A stretch of DNA of 64,000 nt from positions 134,919,741 to 134,983,740 of the forward strand of contig CM041465.1 in assembly GCA_023213395.1 (NCBI GenBank), in the 5' to 3' direction. Positions 45,722 through 58,199 of this stretch are shown here, one piece after another. Every line of letters begins with the position of its first letter. Positions within the stretch are counted from its first letter, which is position 1. The translations under genes and the position numbers were made by a program. Origin of the DNA: Cycas panzhihuaensis. Lineage: Eukaryota; Cycadophyta. The notes under the pieces were generated by a model. That model saw only the letters and a program-made list of their open reading frames with translations, had not been told where the DNA came from and did no database searches.

Positions 45722-47860
45722 TGTAGTATAAGAGCTTGCTTCCTTTATATTCCTCACTTGCACTTCCAATGGAGCCATCACTTCCTTCTCTTCCATAATC
45801 CATGTGGTAAAGGAGATTGTAAAAATAGATTTAGAAATATTTTTAAGTTTTTATAATAGTATATTTAGTATTATTTACTTTCCCTTTCTCTTTTACAGGT
45901 TTGGAAGCATAATATAAGGAGTTGTAAGGCCCAAGGATTTCAATCCTTTGGTATCCATTTATTCTATCTCATTCTTTTTTTCTTTCCCCTCCTTTTGTCC
46001 ATTTAACAAGGGAAAATGTTGCCAAAATTTTTCCATCTTTTAGAAGAATGATTATAAGGGGAGGTTCTATCCACTTTTTTTAAAGAATTTGGAGCCATTT
46101 AAAATATCCATAATTGTATACTCTCACCTTACCTATATTAGTATCCTAGTGATCACAAAATGATGGAAATTTCATATGGTATCATGTGTTAATGAGATAT
46201 TAGCAAGCTAAAATTTCTACAGAAATAAAATTTACTTATTAAACTTCACAGGTCTGCAAAATCTTCTATAGAGCTCCAATTGACCTGATTCTAATTTCTA
46301 AAGATGAGGCTCTAATCTAGTTTCTAGTATAAAAATTGACATCCAATTTTATTATTTTATGAGAAAGTTATTACTATTTTAGTGAGAAGTAGTTATTTTT
46401 AGTAAGAATTCTAAAAAAATATATTCTATCAATTTTATGGGATTGCTAAACATTTTCCAAAACTTATTTGGACCTGATTCCACTTCTTAAAGATGAAACT
46501 TTGAGTCTAATTTATAGTACAAAAATTAGCACTTAATTTTATTATCATGGGAGAAAGTTATTGCTATTTTAGTACAGAACACTTTTTTTTGTATTTAAAA
46601 AAAATGTGAAGAAATTTTCTTCCTTCTTTTTGTAAGGCTTAAAAGCCCATTGTAAAAGTAAGTAAAGAAAACACCTAGATCAGAGAAATATATAGTGTTC
46701 TTATATACTTATCAACATTATATTTTAGCTCTTCAAAACCACTTTAATTAATCATTCTAAAGACACTCCAAGCAAGCATTCTATTTTCAGTTATATATAT
46801 GTTTGATGCAAATTCAATAATCTTTTCACTCTCCATAAAAGGAACACATCATATATATTATTTTATATCATCTTATACCTATTCACATACTCACCAAGAT
46901 TGAGATACCTTAGTTGGTAGAATGTCATGTAATAAAGGAGGTATGGGTTTTAAGTTAGGATTGGACTAAACTAGAATATTGGTAAGGTTTAGTTAGCCAT
47001 ATCATTATGCCTCGGTCAATGATTATCCTGATAACCAACCAGAAAAATTGAAACTTTAATATAAGATTAAAATATACCTAATCCAATATCCATCATAGCT
47101 ATGGGTATGTATGTACCACTCTTTAGATGAGATATATAGCTTTTCATTAGTGAACTGGTTGAGGATTGGGAGTACCTAGGCTTCATTGTGACTTAGATTT
47201 CATCACCAAGCACAATTGTGGGTATCGCGAGTGAAGACCAACTTAATTCTACTAGAAGACTAAGCATCCCTCAACAACCTCAACTATATGTTGGACACAA
47301 GTTGAAGGTTATTAGATTGATTATGCATCCTATATTTGAGTTTCAAGTTGTGTACATCCAATGATGTCATCTTTCACATTGGCCTACAATCTTATATATT
47401 GATCACTTATTTATAAAATATAATCCATAGTGTAATCATAATCATAGTATTTCTCATATTCCTATTATGTTAGGTTAATATCTACCATAAGTGTTAGTGG
47501 CCAATTTTCATCATAGTACTTCTCATATTCCTATTATATCAGGTTAATATTTGTCACAAGTATTAGTGACGTTTCTCTAAGTTACTTCTTAATCTTTGAG
47601 AAACCATTCTCACTTTTTCTTCCTTCTACTACACTGCTTTATTGCATCTCTCATTTATAAATAATGATTGATCATTTATTACCATCACTTTTATAGTCCC
47701 TTATTTATTTCTTCCCTTCTCAAAAAATACCATATATTCACAGTTCAAGCAAAATGTGAACTACATCCTTAAAGAAAAAGAAAATTAGGACATATAGTTC
47801 GCTGGTGTAAAAAATACTACAAAGTATAAAGGTCTTTAGAGAGATTGCTTACAACCTACA
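45722..47860 (+). other. Copia C leader, 2.1 kb
   Basis: Begins with a decayed initiator-Met primer site (45722-45735). The remainder has no supported gene. It includes two diverged copies of a 190-bp unit at about 46270-46400 and 46460-46590, each containing 'gacctgatt', 'aaagatga' and 'ttttattat'. It is unusually long for a copia leader, and a small nested insert cannot be excluded. Confidence 0.55.
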
Positions 47861-48720
47861 CCATTTGTTACTACCACACCTGCTTTTGGAGGAGGTGCTC
47901 TAACTACTCCCAGTGAAACTATTGCTAAATGCCTATGGGAACTTGATGATGATAAAATCCATGTAGGGATACTTCTTATCACTTATTATTCACTACATAA
48001 TCTCATTGATGAAGCTGTACATGATATATCATGGAAAGTTCTTGAAGTTCTTAAGAAGAACTTTAATACTAAATTAGACTTAGAATTTGTTCACTTAGTG
48101 CTGAAGATAAATAAATTAAAAATACAGAAAGAACACGCAAGTGAGACAATCAATCTCCTTTGTCCAATTAAATAAGCCATTGATAAAGATTTTAAAACTC
48201 AATGTATTACACAGGTTTTCTTGATTCAGTCATGTCTCCATATCTCAAATTACAAAAATCTAGTAGGAAGTCTTCAATCTAGAGGCACTTTAAAGATCTT
48301 AAACTTTGAGGCTCTTACTAACAAGTTCATTGAATTTAATAAGACCTTTGATACCAACTTTGTCACTACATCAAATCTAGCTAATGCTGCTTTCGAAGTA
48401 GAAGAAGATCTTTTTTATACCAAAAATCAAGGTCAATACTCTCACAGAGGTTGTAATTCTCGTGGAAGAGGCAAATGTAGATAATAAGGACAACATCCTC
48501 TTGGTCAATAGACTCCTAAACTTTGACAAAAATAGTCTCAAGGCTAAGCCAAAATAATCAACTTAGACCTAGATGCAGTAAGCAGAGAAATCCAACCAGT
48601 CTAATACTTCTTATGGGACTAGAAATCAAATAATTATGTGCCAAAGGTATAATAGAAAAGGACACTATGTAAAAAATTATAGAGCTGCCACTAATAAACT
48701 ACCAAGCCATTGACAGTGCC
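47861..48720 (+). pseudogene. Copia C gag
   Basis: Plus-strand readings: SWKVLEVLKKNFNTKLDLEF, LKINKLKIQKEHASETINLL, then in the open stretch 48221-48484 NYKNLVGSLQSRGTLKILNF, EALTNKFIEFNKTFDTNFVT and ending GQYSHRGCNSRGRGK, an Arg/Gly-rich linker. The knuckle at 48639-48680 reads C-QR-Y-NRKG-H-YVKN-Y: two of three Cys became Tyr by G-to-A changes. Several stops. Confidence 0.8.
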
Positions 48721-49330
48721 ATTATATATATAATGTTGATAATACTTCTTTTGAAGATGCTTTTAGTAGAACGCAATTTACTCATACACACCTTCAAAGA
48801 ATCATGACCACTTCATCAAATGTTGTTGATAAATCCACTAAGTATATTGAGGCTTATTGTGGCTATGCCTATTCACTTTTGCCTTCATCACTTAGAATTG
48901 TAAATAGTACCATCTCAAATACTTCATCTTGGACCATGGATACTAGAGAAACATAATATATAACTTGTCATTACCAGTTCTTTTAAGATTTTGACTTTGA
49001 AGTTTGTGGTGTTGTATACATGGCTAACAAATCATCTTAACTAGTCGAAGGACTTAGAACTATTTCCTAAAACTCTTGACCCTTCCAGATTTTACCCTCG
49101 TTGATGTTTTATATATTCCTGCTATGAAGTAGAACCTGCTCTCCCTGTCTACCCTTGTCTCTCGTGGATTTAATCTGATTATAACTACAAATAATCAAAC
49201 TCTCTATGTCATTCACCATCCTTTAAATGCTATGGTTATGACTAGAATTCTTGATGGCAAACTTTTCACCTAACTAGCTCACCATCCTTTGAAGCTAACT
49301 ATGTTGATGATGACTCTACTTTTACCACAA
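48721..49330 (+). pseudogene. Copia C protease region
   Basis: LVDVLYIPAMK-stop-NLLSLS (about 49095-49150) is the conserved copia protease ending ('VLYVPxLxxNLLSV'), followed by STLVSRGFNLIITTNNQTLY. The active-site segment near 48930-48960 is not clear. Frames change repeatedly. Confidence 0.65.
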
Positions 49331-50290
49331 CCTTGACTCTTTAAAAGTTATCCCAGGTAGCCCCATCGCATGCTAAGATGGGCCATCTCAAAATTGATTA
49401 TTTAAGAGAACTACGCGTCACTCTTCTTAGTATGCCTAGGCTCTCATCTAATCCCTTCAAATATGAAGCATGTATCATTGTTAAATCTCAAAGACAACCC
49501 TTTTCTCATAGTCAGTGGAAATCTAACCAAGCTTTACAGCTTGTACACTTAGATATATGTGGTCCTATGCCCATCCCTTCTCTCAAGCAGAAGTAGTACT
49601 ATATTACTTTCATTATAATTTTACCAAGAAAGTATGGGTTGCTTTTCTTATAAAGAAAAATAAAGCCTTTTCTATGTTTCAAACTTTCAAGGCCTACGTA
49701 GAAAATAAATCTAGATTCAAGATCAAAATACTCAAGACTGACAACGATGGTGAGTACACCTCTAATGAGTTTAAATCATAGCTATGTCACCATGGGATCA
49801 AACATCAAACCACTGTTGCAAGTGCACCCCAGCAATATCAAGTTGCCATGCACATGAACAAGACCATCATGAACATAGCTTGTGCTATGCCGATATATAA
49901 GAATATCCTATTTGCCTTTGGGCTGAGGCTATTTGGGCTATTATGTATTGCATCAACACTTTAGTCCCTCCAAGATCAACCCCTCTCTATAGGAAATGTG
50001 GTATAGACAAATCCCCTCTATCTCTTACTTTATATTTTTTTGATCTAATTATTATGCTCATATTTTGGAGGAACATAGAAACAAATTCTAAAATAGAGCC
50101 CTCAAAGGCATCTTTGTTGGATACCCTATGGAAAAAAAGGGGTACAAGGTTTTTATACCTTTACAATGTAAAATTATCATCACTAAAGATGTTATCTTTA
50201 CAGAGACTAAAGATTAATTACTCAAACTTTACTCCAAGATACCTTTATATCGATTTAATAATGCTACTAAATTTAATGTCTGGATTTTAA
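49331..50290 (+). pseudogene. Copia C integrase
   Basis: HAKMGHLKIDYLRELRVTLL and ACIIVKSQRQPFSH correspond to GAG-pre-integrase, with zinc ligands damaged. Then QALQLVHLDICGPMPIPSLK (first Asp), KKVWVAFLIKKNKAFSMFQT, ILKTDNDGEYTSNEFKS (second Asp, about 49730-49780), and MNKTIMNIACAMPIY where the catalytic Glu of 'VERKN' is replaced. MYCINTLVPPRSTP (from 49943) continues the core. Not functional. Confidence 0.83.
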
Positions 50291-50739
50291 AATTTAGGGG
50301 GGAGATGCTCAATAGTTGCTCAAAATCTTAAAATATGATAATAGAGCTTCAAAGGATACAAGTTGTGGCTCCCAGACAATGTGTATACATCCAATAATAT
50401 CATCCAACAATATCATTTGTGAACAACCAAGTTGACAAAGGCAAAGCCATAGTAAAAGGACCATCTTCTCCAATATTAGTAACTAGCCCATCTTCTCTAG
50501 CATTATCAACTTGCTCCGTGTTAAATATTTTACATGATCCTTTTCAGGATCAAAATAAAGACTAAGAGGCTATAGAAATAAAAACCTCATTCCCAACTCA
50601 AGGTTTTTGTGAAGCCTATTAGCTACACAAGGATATGTGACCAGATAAGGTAGGCAAAATTGGCACTATAACTGCCTATAGAGAAAATATGTATGAATCA
50701 CTTTTCATTAAGCTTGAACCAGTAGAACTACATCTTGAT

Positions 50740-51745
50740 TTTAATGAAGAGCCCCTAATGTACTAAGAATCTATAAAGCATACAGTTTGGAAAAAATACA
50801 TGAATGAAGAGTACCAATCTCTTATCAAAAACTATACATGGGAGCTTGTTAATCTACCACATAGAAGAAAGGTAGTTCAAAACAAATAGGTATTCAAAAA
50901 TAAGTATATATTAGATGGAACCCTAATAAAACATAATGCGAGGTTGATAGTAAAAGGATTCACATAAAGGGAAGGCATCAACTACACTAAGATCTTTGCT
51001 CCTACAACCAAGTGGCCTACAATTATAACTCTTATAGCCTTGGCTACTCAACAGGGTTGGAAAATCCACCAACTCAATGTTAAGACTGCATTTCTTAATG
51101 GGGACCTTAAAGAAGAAATTTACTGGCTTAGCTAGAAGGATATGAGATTATTAGTCAGGAGCATAAGGTTTACAAGCTCAGAAAGTCCTTGTATGGCCTA
51201 AAACAAGCCCCTCGTGCTTGGTTTACCAAGTTATCTGAAAGAATGAGGCAACTTGGATATGAGGTTTATGACTATCAAGATATTGATGTAATACTATTCA
51301 TCAAGTGCTAAAATGATAAAGTCACTTACCTCTTAATCTTTGTGGATGATATGCTAATAACGAGGAATAATAAATAGGTAATTAATGAACTGAAGAAAGA
51401 CCTTACTAAAACTTTTGAATTGTCTGACCTCAGGTTGATGAAATATTATTTGGTAATTAAAGCAACTCAAAAGAATGGTAAAATGTTTCTCTCCCAAGAA
51501 AAATATATCGATGATCTTCTAAAAAAGTTTTAGTTGGAAGGTGGTTGACTAGTGGCTATACCTATGGAACCTAATATTAAACTCTCAGCTGATGGTGACA
51601 CTAGGGAGGTAGACACAATACTCTATAGGCAACTTGTAGGTAGTCTCATCTATACTACTAATACAAGGCTAGATATTATACACTTTATCAGTATTCTTAT
51701 AAGATTCATGATAAATCCTAAGTAGAATCATTGGAAAACTATAAT
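50740..51745 (+). pseudogene. Copia C reverse transcriptase
   Basis: Plus strand, several frames: MNEEYQSLIKNYTWELVNLP, IKHNARLIVKGFT, INYTKIFAPTTKWPTIITLI, WKIHQLNVKTAFLNGDLKEE, YKLRKSLYGLKQAPRAWFTK, LLIFVDDMLITRNN (catalytic box FVDD at 51339-51350, Tyr to Phe) and LVGSLIYTTNTRLDII. Stops and frameshifts in nearly every segment. Confidence 0.88.
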
Positions 51746-52290
51746 ATGAGTGTTGAGGTACCTAAAAACGATCAATAAATATTATCTATTATATGAACAT
51801 AATATAAAATTTAAACTTTATACATACACAGACTCAGACTTTGTAGGAGATAAAGACATAGGAAGATCTACATCTGGATATGTAACATTTCTTAGAACAA
51901 CACCAATATCATGGAGATCTAGATGGCAGAAGATAGTTATAAACTCAACTACTGAAGTTGAATATATTACTACTTCTAATACAAGCAAGGAGGTGATATG
52001 GCTTAGAAAATTATTGAATACATTAAATGCCACCCAAACAAGTTCTACTAGCTTACATGTAGATAATTAATCTACAATTCAAATGGCTAAAAATATTGTA
52101 TTTCATAATCATACAAAATATATAAGTACAAAAGTCCATAGGATTAAAGAACTAGTTCATGATAGCATAATTCAACTAGAGTACTACCCCATAGCAGATC
52201 AAGTGGCCGATATGTTCACCAAACCACTAAAGAGGGTAAAGTTTAAATAGTTCCTAAGGCAATTCATGCTTAGGGCCTCTATCTCTGACC
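51746..52290 (+). pseudogene. Copia C RNase H
   Basis: Open stretch 51750-52070: LRYLKTINKYYLLYEHNIKF, TYTDSDFVGDKDIGRSTSGY (first Asp), TPISWRSRWQKIVINSTTEV with EYI (Glu), SLHVDN (Asp). After a stop, FHNHTKYISTKVHRIKELVH and ADMFTKPLKRVKF close the domain. Catalytic residues are all kept, unlike in the rest of this element. Confidence 0.9.
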
Positions 52291-52738
52291 GATTGAAGGA
52301 GATGACAATATGACCATCATACTCTGTCTCATTCGTAGAAAACCCTTTTGGGCATGGAAGGGCAAGAGTAAGTCTCTGCTCTATCCCACTTGTGAAAACC
52401 CTTTATGGGCATGAAAGGATAAGGGTTAGATCATTTTGGAAAATCAAAACCTATAAAAACCTGAAAGGGCATGGGGGATGACCAAATGGCATATAGAGAC
52501 TTAGTAGATTCTAGCTACAAAATTCATTATACTGATTGGCTATCTGGCTTCATTTAAAGAGCTGCCTAAGTTAGGTTAGTAGATTAGAAAATCTATGGGT
52601 TTCCTTCCTTATGAGGGTTTCCCACAAAAGCGTTATAGTAGTTTGATTTATAAGAGGCTCAAATGAAGACCTCATAGGATAGAATAAAATATGATGAAAT
52701 GACCTTCTACCATTAAGGGAGAGATTGAAATAGGTTAA

Positions 52739-52995
52739 TGTCACAAGGTCATTACATTAGTTGATTATTTATAAAAAGGGTTTTAAGTGAACTTTAAATT
52801 AGATCACTTAAGTGAAAGGCACTTTCATATGCATTATGTATAATTTCATTTCACCTAACTCTAACGCTCCCTCTCTCAATATAAAAGTAAAAGCTCAATA
52901 GAGGAGGCTCGTTCTATTTCTCTCAAGTCTCTCTTACGCCTATATTTACCTTTGTGTTTAGTATATGGAGATGAAGGATAGATCTATTCTTTTAA
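52739..52995 (+). repeat. Copia C 3' LTR
   Basis: 257 bp beginning TGTCACAAGGTC; a purine-rich AAGGGAGAGA lies at 52715-52724, 14 bases before it. The 290 bp before that (about 52300-52710) hold repeated 'aaaaccctttt-gggcatg-aag' words but no gene. Confidence 0.78.
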
Positions 52996-53100
52996 CTATA
53001 GTACTCCTTGATGGAGTAACTCATACTCCTACCTGTGCCAGTGTCATCCTCAACTACTTTAAGCTCTAACCCTTGTAGTCTCAGCTCTTCTCTCGTATGC

Positions 53101-53242
<142 letters not shown>

Positions 53243-53379
53243 AGATTGAAGCACATAACTAAAATAGCTAATATGATGTCCCAACATGGTATGATCTTCT
53301 ATGTTCCATGCAACAGCCTCCTTTGATGTAGAAACATAAGGGAATATTAACTTTAGTATCCTCCTCACCTCTCCCAGAG

Positions 53380-53844
53380 TCATGATCTTATCATCTGTCC
53401 ATAGAAAATATAAAAGTCGTGATCAATCTCTGGATACGCGTCTATAGGATAATTGTTAAGCTTGGTAGGAATCATGAGGGTTGATGGTGATATTAAGGAC
53501 ACAGGTGAAAACCAATAAGCAAAGTAAGTATCACATAGGATGCCCCGTGCACTGGAGCATGAGTTTGGGACCTGCAGATGATACCCAATTACCTTGGGGT
53601 GGTCCTCTATTGAAGAGGGAAAGAGGGAAAATAAGAAAGGTAGCTCAGATAAACTCGAGAGGAAGATCCTCCCACCCTTGGATGGCCGAAAGGGGAAGAG
53701 AGGAGTTCTCAAAGGTTTCCCTATGATGGAGGGAAATAAGTGGGGATAAGGTAGGTGATAGCTTACGATGCGGCCGGGTTCCTCTTGGTTATTTGACCAA
53801 GCAAATAAGGCCAAGAGGAGGAGAGGAAAAAGAGAATGGGACAA
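53380..53844 (-). other. 154-codon open stretch, unknown
   Basis: Minus strand, no stop for 154 codons, in a part of the window that is less AT-rich. Starts MSHSLFPLLLLALFAWSNNQ, which looks like a short hydrophobic leader, and ends TKLNNYPIDAYPEIDHDFYI plus FYGQMIRS. The upstream edge of the T match (53310-53400) overlaps its 3' end. No family recognised; could be an exon of the T antisense gene, a captured host fragment or chance. The long purine/pyrimidine-skewed stretches around it make chance openness more likely. Confidence 0.35.
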
Positions 53845-56280
53845 CTAAACCAAAGTTTCCCCTAATGATTCGAAAAGGAAATAGGAAAGGAAACGGGAAT
53901 AGGTGTCACATATGCAAGCAAACAATCCCAAGTGGAATGAACCAGAAGGGAAAGCTAGGCTTTACAAGAAAAAGGAAAAGGGAAGGGTGAGTTTCCTATA
54001 GGTCCTTTTCCTATGAGGGTCAAGTATACGATGTGTAAATATATAAGTGTATATAAAAGATGTTGTTTCCCTTTTTACTTTTATGTGTGACCTACTCAAC
54101 TAACACATAGATTCTAAGCAGAAGTAAGAAAGGGAAAGCAAGAGTTAAGGGAAAGATGTACATACCTGAAAGATGTAGCGGCTGATGGAGTACCTCACCC
54201 ACGCACGACATACGTCCTCGCGTCAATCCAAGGATGCATAGCCAAGTGTTGACACATATAATAGGGGCTTCCTTACCTTCCCCTTTGTGAAAAGAAAGTG
54301 AAAAGGAAAGAAGCGAAAGTAAAGGAACAAAACGGTAGACCTTACCCAGATCCAAACGCTTTATACCTTCGCAAGAGCACCACGATAACCTGCATATGCA
54401 TAGACTTATCCCTTCCAAGAAGGGGATGCAAAAGATAAACTATTTATATACATGTATATATGTGATATTTATGTTAGAGTATTAGCAAAAAAAATAGTTA
54501 CTGCAACAAGCTCTAAAACCCCCTCTCAATCAAGGATAAACATCAAGCAAAGATGGAGTAAGGGAAGCCTCAAGATAGCTAACCCTCCATTGGGTTCTCC
54601 ACATAACTCTCAAGCACATCAAGATAATGGTAATGACAACTAAGGATAGCCAAGAGATGCAAAGAAAAGGGTAATATAGCATTGGGGAAATATGCAAGAT
54701 ACAGAGTTACTATGGGCAGCAATTTGGTGCACAAACCCTTACCAATGATATCAAGGGATACCGAACAACGTGAGGGACACTACGGGGGTCCAAACAAGAG
54801 GCAAGCAAGCCTGGAATTAGCGCAGCAAGGGGCTGCATATGTTGATAATCCAGCACAAGCCTAGGGCTCAATCGCTCCTAATTATCCCAAGAAGAGCATG
54901 GAGCAAGAGAAGAGACGGCGGGAAGGGGATACCCTTAGAGAGAAGGACTAAAAAGGGGGGCTACCCCACTTTGCTCTTTTCACTCAACCTTATGACTCTT
55001 CTCTCGCTATTCCCTTGAAGAAAACTAGTGGAGAGAAAGTAGAGCCGAGAAGCAACAAGCCAAATATAATAGAAAATAACTTTACAACAGTGAAACCTGA
55101 AGGAAACAGACAAATAAGACAAGCAATAGGTCTAAAATGGGGGTAACTTACCATAAATCTAGAAGAGAAGGGTTTGGAAGACCTACTGGGTGGATATATG
55201 GTAGATCTGGGCCTACTAACAATGAGGAAGAGGACCCCTGTAAGGGTTTACAGGAGAGATTCCAACGGACAGTTGAAAGGGACACTTGCTAGGCAAGTTA
55301 GAGAAGAATCAACACCAAAATTGCTTAATAAAACCTAGAGAGAGGCTTCCCACCATGGAAGCAAGAAGTTGCAAGCGAATCCTAGCCTAGGGTTGCAGAA
55401 AATGCAGGCCTGCAAGTACACCTGTAGCAGAAAGAGAAGGAGAGAAAAAGTTACAGCAGGAACTGTTGTGTAAGAGAGCAAAAAATGATCTAAGAAGACC
55501 TCAAAATGATGAGGGTTTGGATACTTATACCCATCCCAGCCCTAAGTGAGCGAATAGGGCATGAATAGGGCTAAGGTGGATGTGAGACCACATGGCAGTT
55601 CCATGGGAAATGTGAGAATTGCCACAGTAGATTTAAAAAAAAACTGACAATAGTTGCATCGCGGTAAACTTCACGGTACTGCTAAGTTTATAGCAGCGTG
55701 GGACCAGAAAGCCAGAATGGTAGAATTCTAGGTTCTAGGAGCTTTGGAAGATGATGTGGTAGGCCTGGGAGGAGCTGGCCCTCCTGTCTAGGTGGTTGAG
55801 ACAGTCCAGAATGCACGGGGATAGAGGAAAGCGAATATCAATAGGCAAAGGTCCCAGAAATAAGGTGTTGGGAGTTTAAAGTCAAGGCATGAACGAGCCA
55901 TGCAAACTGAAAGAAGCTCGAGGTGGTGTGGGGATAGTATAGAGGGTCATAAAGTGCCATGGGGATGCCTACCTTGCAGAAAAGTAGGTCCTACTAGGTC
56001 GTCATAGGCTCACAATATGATAAGTAGCATGAACAGACAATAAATACAAAGTGATCATACAAATGAAATAAGTAGTCATGCAACGAGGCAACACTTCTGT
56101 CAACCTTTCCAAAGAAATAGTACAAGTGAAAAGGGAGAAGTATATATGAGCTTACTTGAGTCAACCTATCCATATCCATTCCTAGTAGCCGGGAAACATT
56201 CTCCTAGAAAGAAAGTACATGATTAAAAAGTAAAGTATAACTTAACATATGCAAAACTAATCAACTGATATACCTCCTCA
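53845..56280 (-). other. Less AT-rich stretch with splice-like motifs on minus strand
   Basis: About 2.4 kb not present in T copy 1 (10760-10960 joins directly there). Purine-rich on the plus strand. On the minus strand there are good plant donor-like sites: AAG|GTAAGG near 54282, CAG|GTATGT near 54172, ATG|GTAAGTT near 55155, AAG|GTAGGC near 55975. Pyrimidine-rich acceptor-like sites end at about 54113 (TTCTGCTTAG) and 55425 (TTTCTGCTACAG). A 108-codon open stretch (54418-54092) spans two donors. No protein family recognised. Confidence 0.35.
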
Positions 56281-58150
56281 CTCACCTCTTCATACTGGCT
56301 CTATTTCCATCGCCTCCTCTACCTATGGTCCTCCCTATCTTTGAGGCTCTCGAGGAGCCTCCTAGGTAGGCTCCCCCTCTTATACTCTGCTCTTGTCTCC
56401 TCTTCCCTGCTCATCTATTGGCTCTAGCTCCATGCTCTGTATGGAGCCTCCTTTACTTCCACCTAGTACTCCACCTACTCTCTTGAGCACCTATCCACTC
56501 CCTCCCTCTCATCTGTTGGTTGATTCCGCTTCTCTCCCACCCTGGCCTATCTTGCCATTAGCTCTACCATCTCTCCTATATCCACCTCCTCTCTCTCTCC
56601 TTCTCCCTCTCCTTTAACCAACCATAAGATCTTTTTCTTTTGCTCCTCTCTCTATTGCATCCATCTCATCATCACTTTATATCAATAATCCCTCATATAT
56701 ATCCTCTATCAGCTATCTCCTAGTTATCTTACTCAGTAGAGGACTATGTATACTACTTGTTACAACTATCATCCTATTATATATCCTAGCTCTCATGTGC
56801 CACATATTCATGTTAAGAATACAAGGTCTAACCCTTTAACTACCACCAAGTTCTGTTACATTCTTACAACTAGTTATAGAAATCAAAACTTAAAATTACA
56901 TGCAAGTTCTAAAATCAGAGATTATACAGTAACAAGAAATTAAAATCCAAACATCATGTGTGCACCCGATATAATGTGGTAAAACCTTAACAGTATGCTA
57001 TGGAAACATCCACACAGGAAAGGTATTGATCTTTATTGCTGTAGAATGGAGAAACAATACATCTCAGGTTACAGAGTGCTCTCTGAAACAATAATTGGCC
57101 GCCACCCTCATCACAGTTACATTGCATTATATTACAACATAAATAAGAAAATCCCTAAAACAGACTACATGAGAGGAACATCTAAGACCTAAATCTCAAC
57201 TGTAGAATCTAGGGTATTTGTATTGAACGACCCTGATTCTCTTTACATTTTGATAAGGTTTACATGGCTATTTTTTTGGGTCGGGGGCTATCGCCTCTGA
57301 ATCCCCTCCTAGCGGGGGGCATTCCATGCCCTCCGCACCCCCCGGCCAAGGGGGCTCCCGCCTCTCTTGGAACCCCCCGAGAAAGATTAGGGGGAAAAAC
57401 TGCACCGAAAACATGCCATAATTTTATCCTTATAATTGTTGTCATAATACCCAATAGTTCATCCCTGGATCTATGATAGTTAGCTCCCTTAGTGCTCCTC
57501 CAAGTCTTATTAAGGGGATATGATCACAAAGCTGACACATAAAGATGAAGCAGTAAGAGAATCCCCTCTCCCTAATCTCCTAATCCTTAATAGTTGGAGA
57601 CATATGCTATCTACTATATACTATCCCTAGGTCATCCAAACTCCCTCCTTATACCTCCTCACTACCCCTACCCATTATGTTGGAACCCCCATAAAATTTT
57701 AGGTCTTAGTAATCTTGTATATGATAATGAGGGCAATGATCCTCTATATAATAGGAACACCCTCTATTATCTATATGACCTCTATGGATATCCCGTGGGA
57801 ACCAAACTCATCAGTAAAACCTATTAGATACAGACTACATTTTATCTAAGACTCGTTGTCTACCACCCTGCTAAGTCTCACTCTCTTCCCATGCCAACTA
57901 ACTCCTAGTATCCTCCCCACATCCCTTAGAGTAATCTATATCTCTTTGATCACCCATATCCTAAAGATGTTGTAGTCTAGAATCTAACAACTAATGAAAT
58001 CATTAAGCATCTCATACTCCATCACTAGTTGAGTCAATCTATTTACCTAAGATAGTCTATAAGCCCATAAAGTAGCCCAACCTACCTCATTTAATTGGCC
58101 TATTATCTCTTTGGAAGTCAAACCTTTGTTCTCCTATGTATCTACTCTCT
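56281..58150 (-). pseudogene. T antisense ORF relic, copy 2, split by a solo LTR
   Basis: Counterpart of 12110-10961. Minus-strand readings from about 58030: EYEMLNDFIS, ITLRDVGRILGVSWHGKRVR, LSRVVDNES, then FTDEFGSHGISIEV and IALIIIYKITKT. The 'ITLRDVGRILG' piece faintly resembles the plant mobile domain ('ITLxDVAxLLGL'), but the rest does not help. Beyond the solo LTR, 56620-56290 is Glu/Arg/Gly-rich (EPMDEQGRGDKSRV-like), a probable disordered end. Runs opposite to pol, as in some Tat-clade elements. Confidence 0.45.
56811..57456 (-). mobile_element. Solo LTR of an unrelated element
   Basis: On the minus strand TATTGGGTATTATGACAAC to TTCTTAACA, 646 bp, with a GC-rich block (57285-57390), 'aataaa' near 57030, and no PBS, PPT or coding region adjacent. 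Flanks are ATTCA (56806-56810) and GTTCA (57457-57461), four of five matching. The T copy at 11390-11420 shows the site without the insertion ('gccacttattcat' against 'gccacatattcat'). Likely left by recombination between two LTRs. Confidence 0.75.
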
Positions 58151-58199
58151 CTTGAGGTTGCATCACATCAAAAGAATCACATCAGTTTCTTATTTTCAT

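Larger units (their letters stand above)
45440..52995 (+). mobile_element. Copia C: full-length, heavily decayed Ty1/copia element
   Basis: 5' LTR 45440-45721 and 3' LTR 52739-52995 share 'acaaggtcatta', 'agttgattat', 'taagtgaactttaaa', 'ctctctcaatataaaagtaaaagct' and 'atggagatgaaggatagatc'. The 5' copy has about 26 extra bases near 45625-45650. Putative duplication CTATA lies at 45435-45439 and 52996-53000. Internal order gag-protease-integrase-RT-RNase H. More stops and frameshifts than copia A or B, so probably the oldest of the three or the most mutated. Confidence 0.85.

Noticed and set aside
56393-56617. Pro/Leu-rich 74-codon ORF
   Set aside because: CT-rich low-complexity sequence; the minus strand of the same DNA is the better candidate (end of the T antisense ORF).
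56787-56804. Minus-strand TGGCACATGAGAGCTAGG as a primer site for the LTR at 56811-57456
   Set aside because: The same host sequence occurs without any LTR near 11395-11415, so it is T DNA and the LTR is solo.
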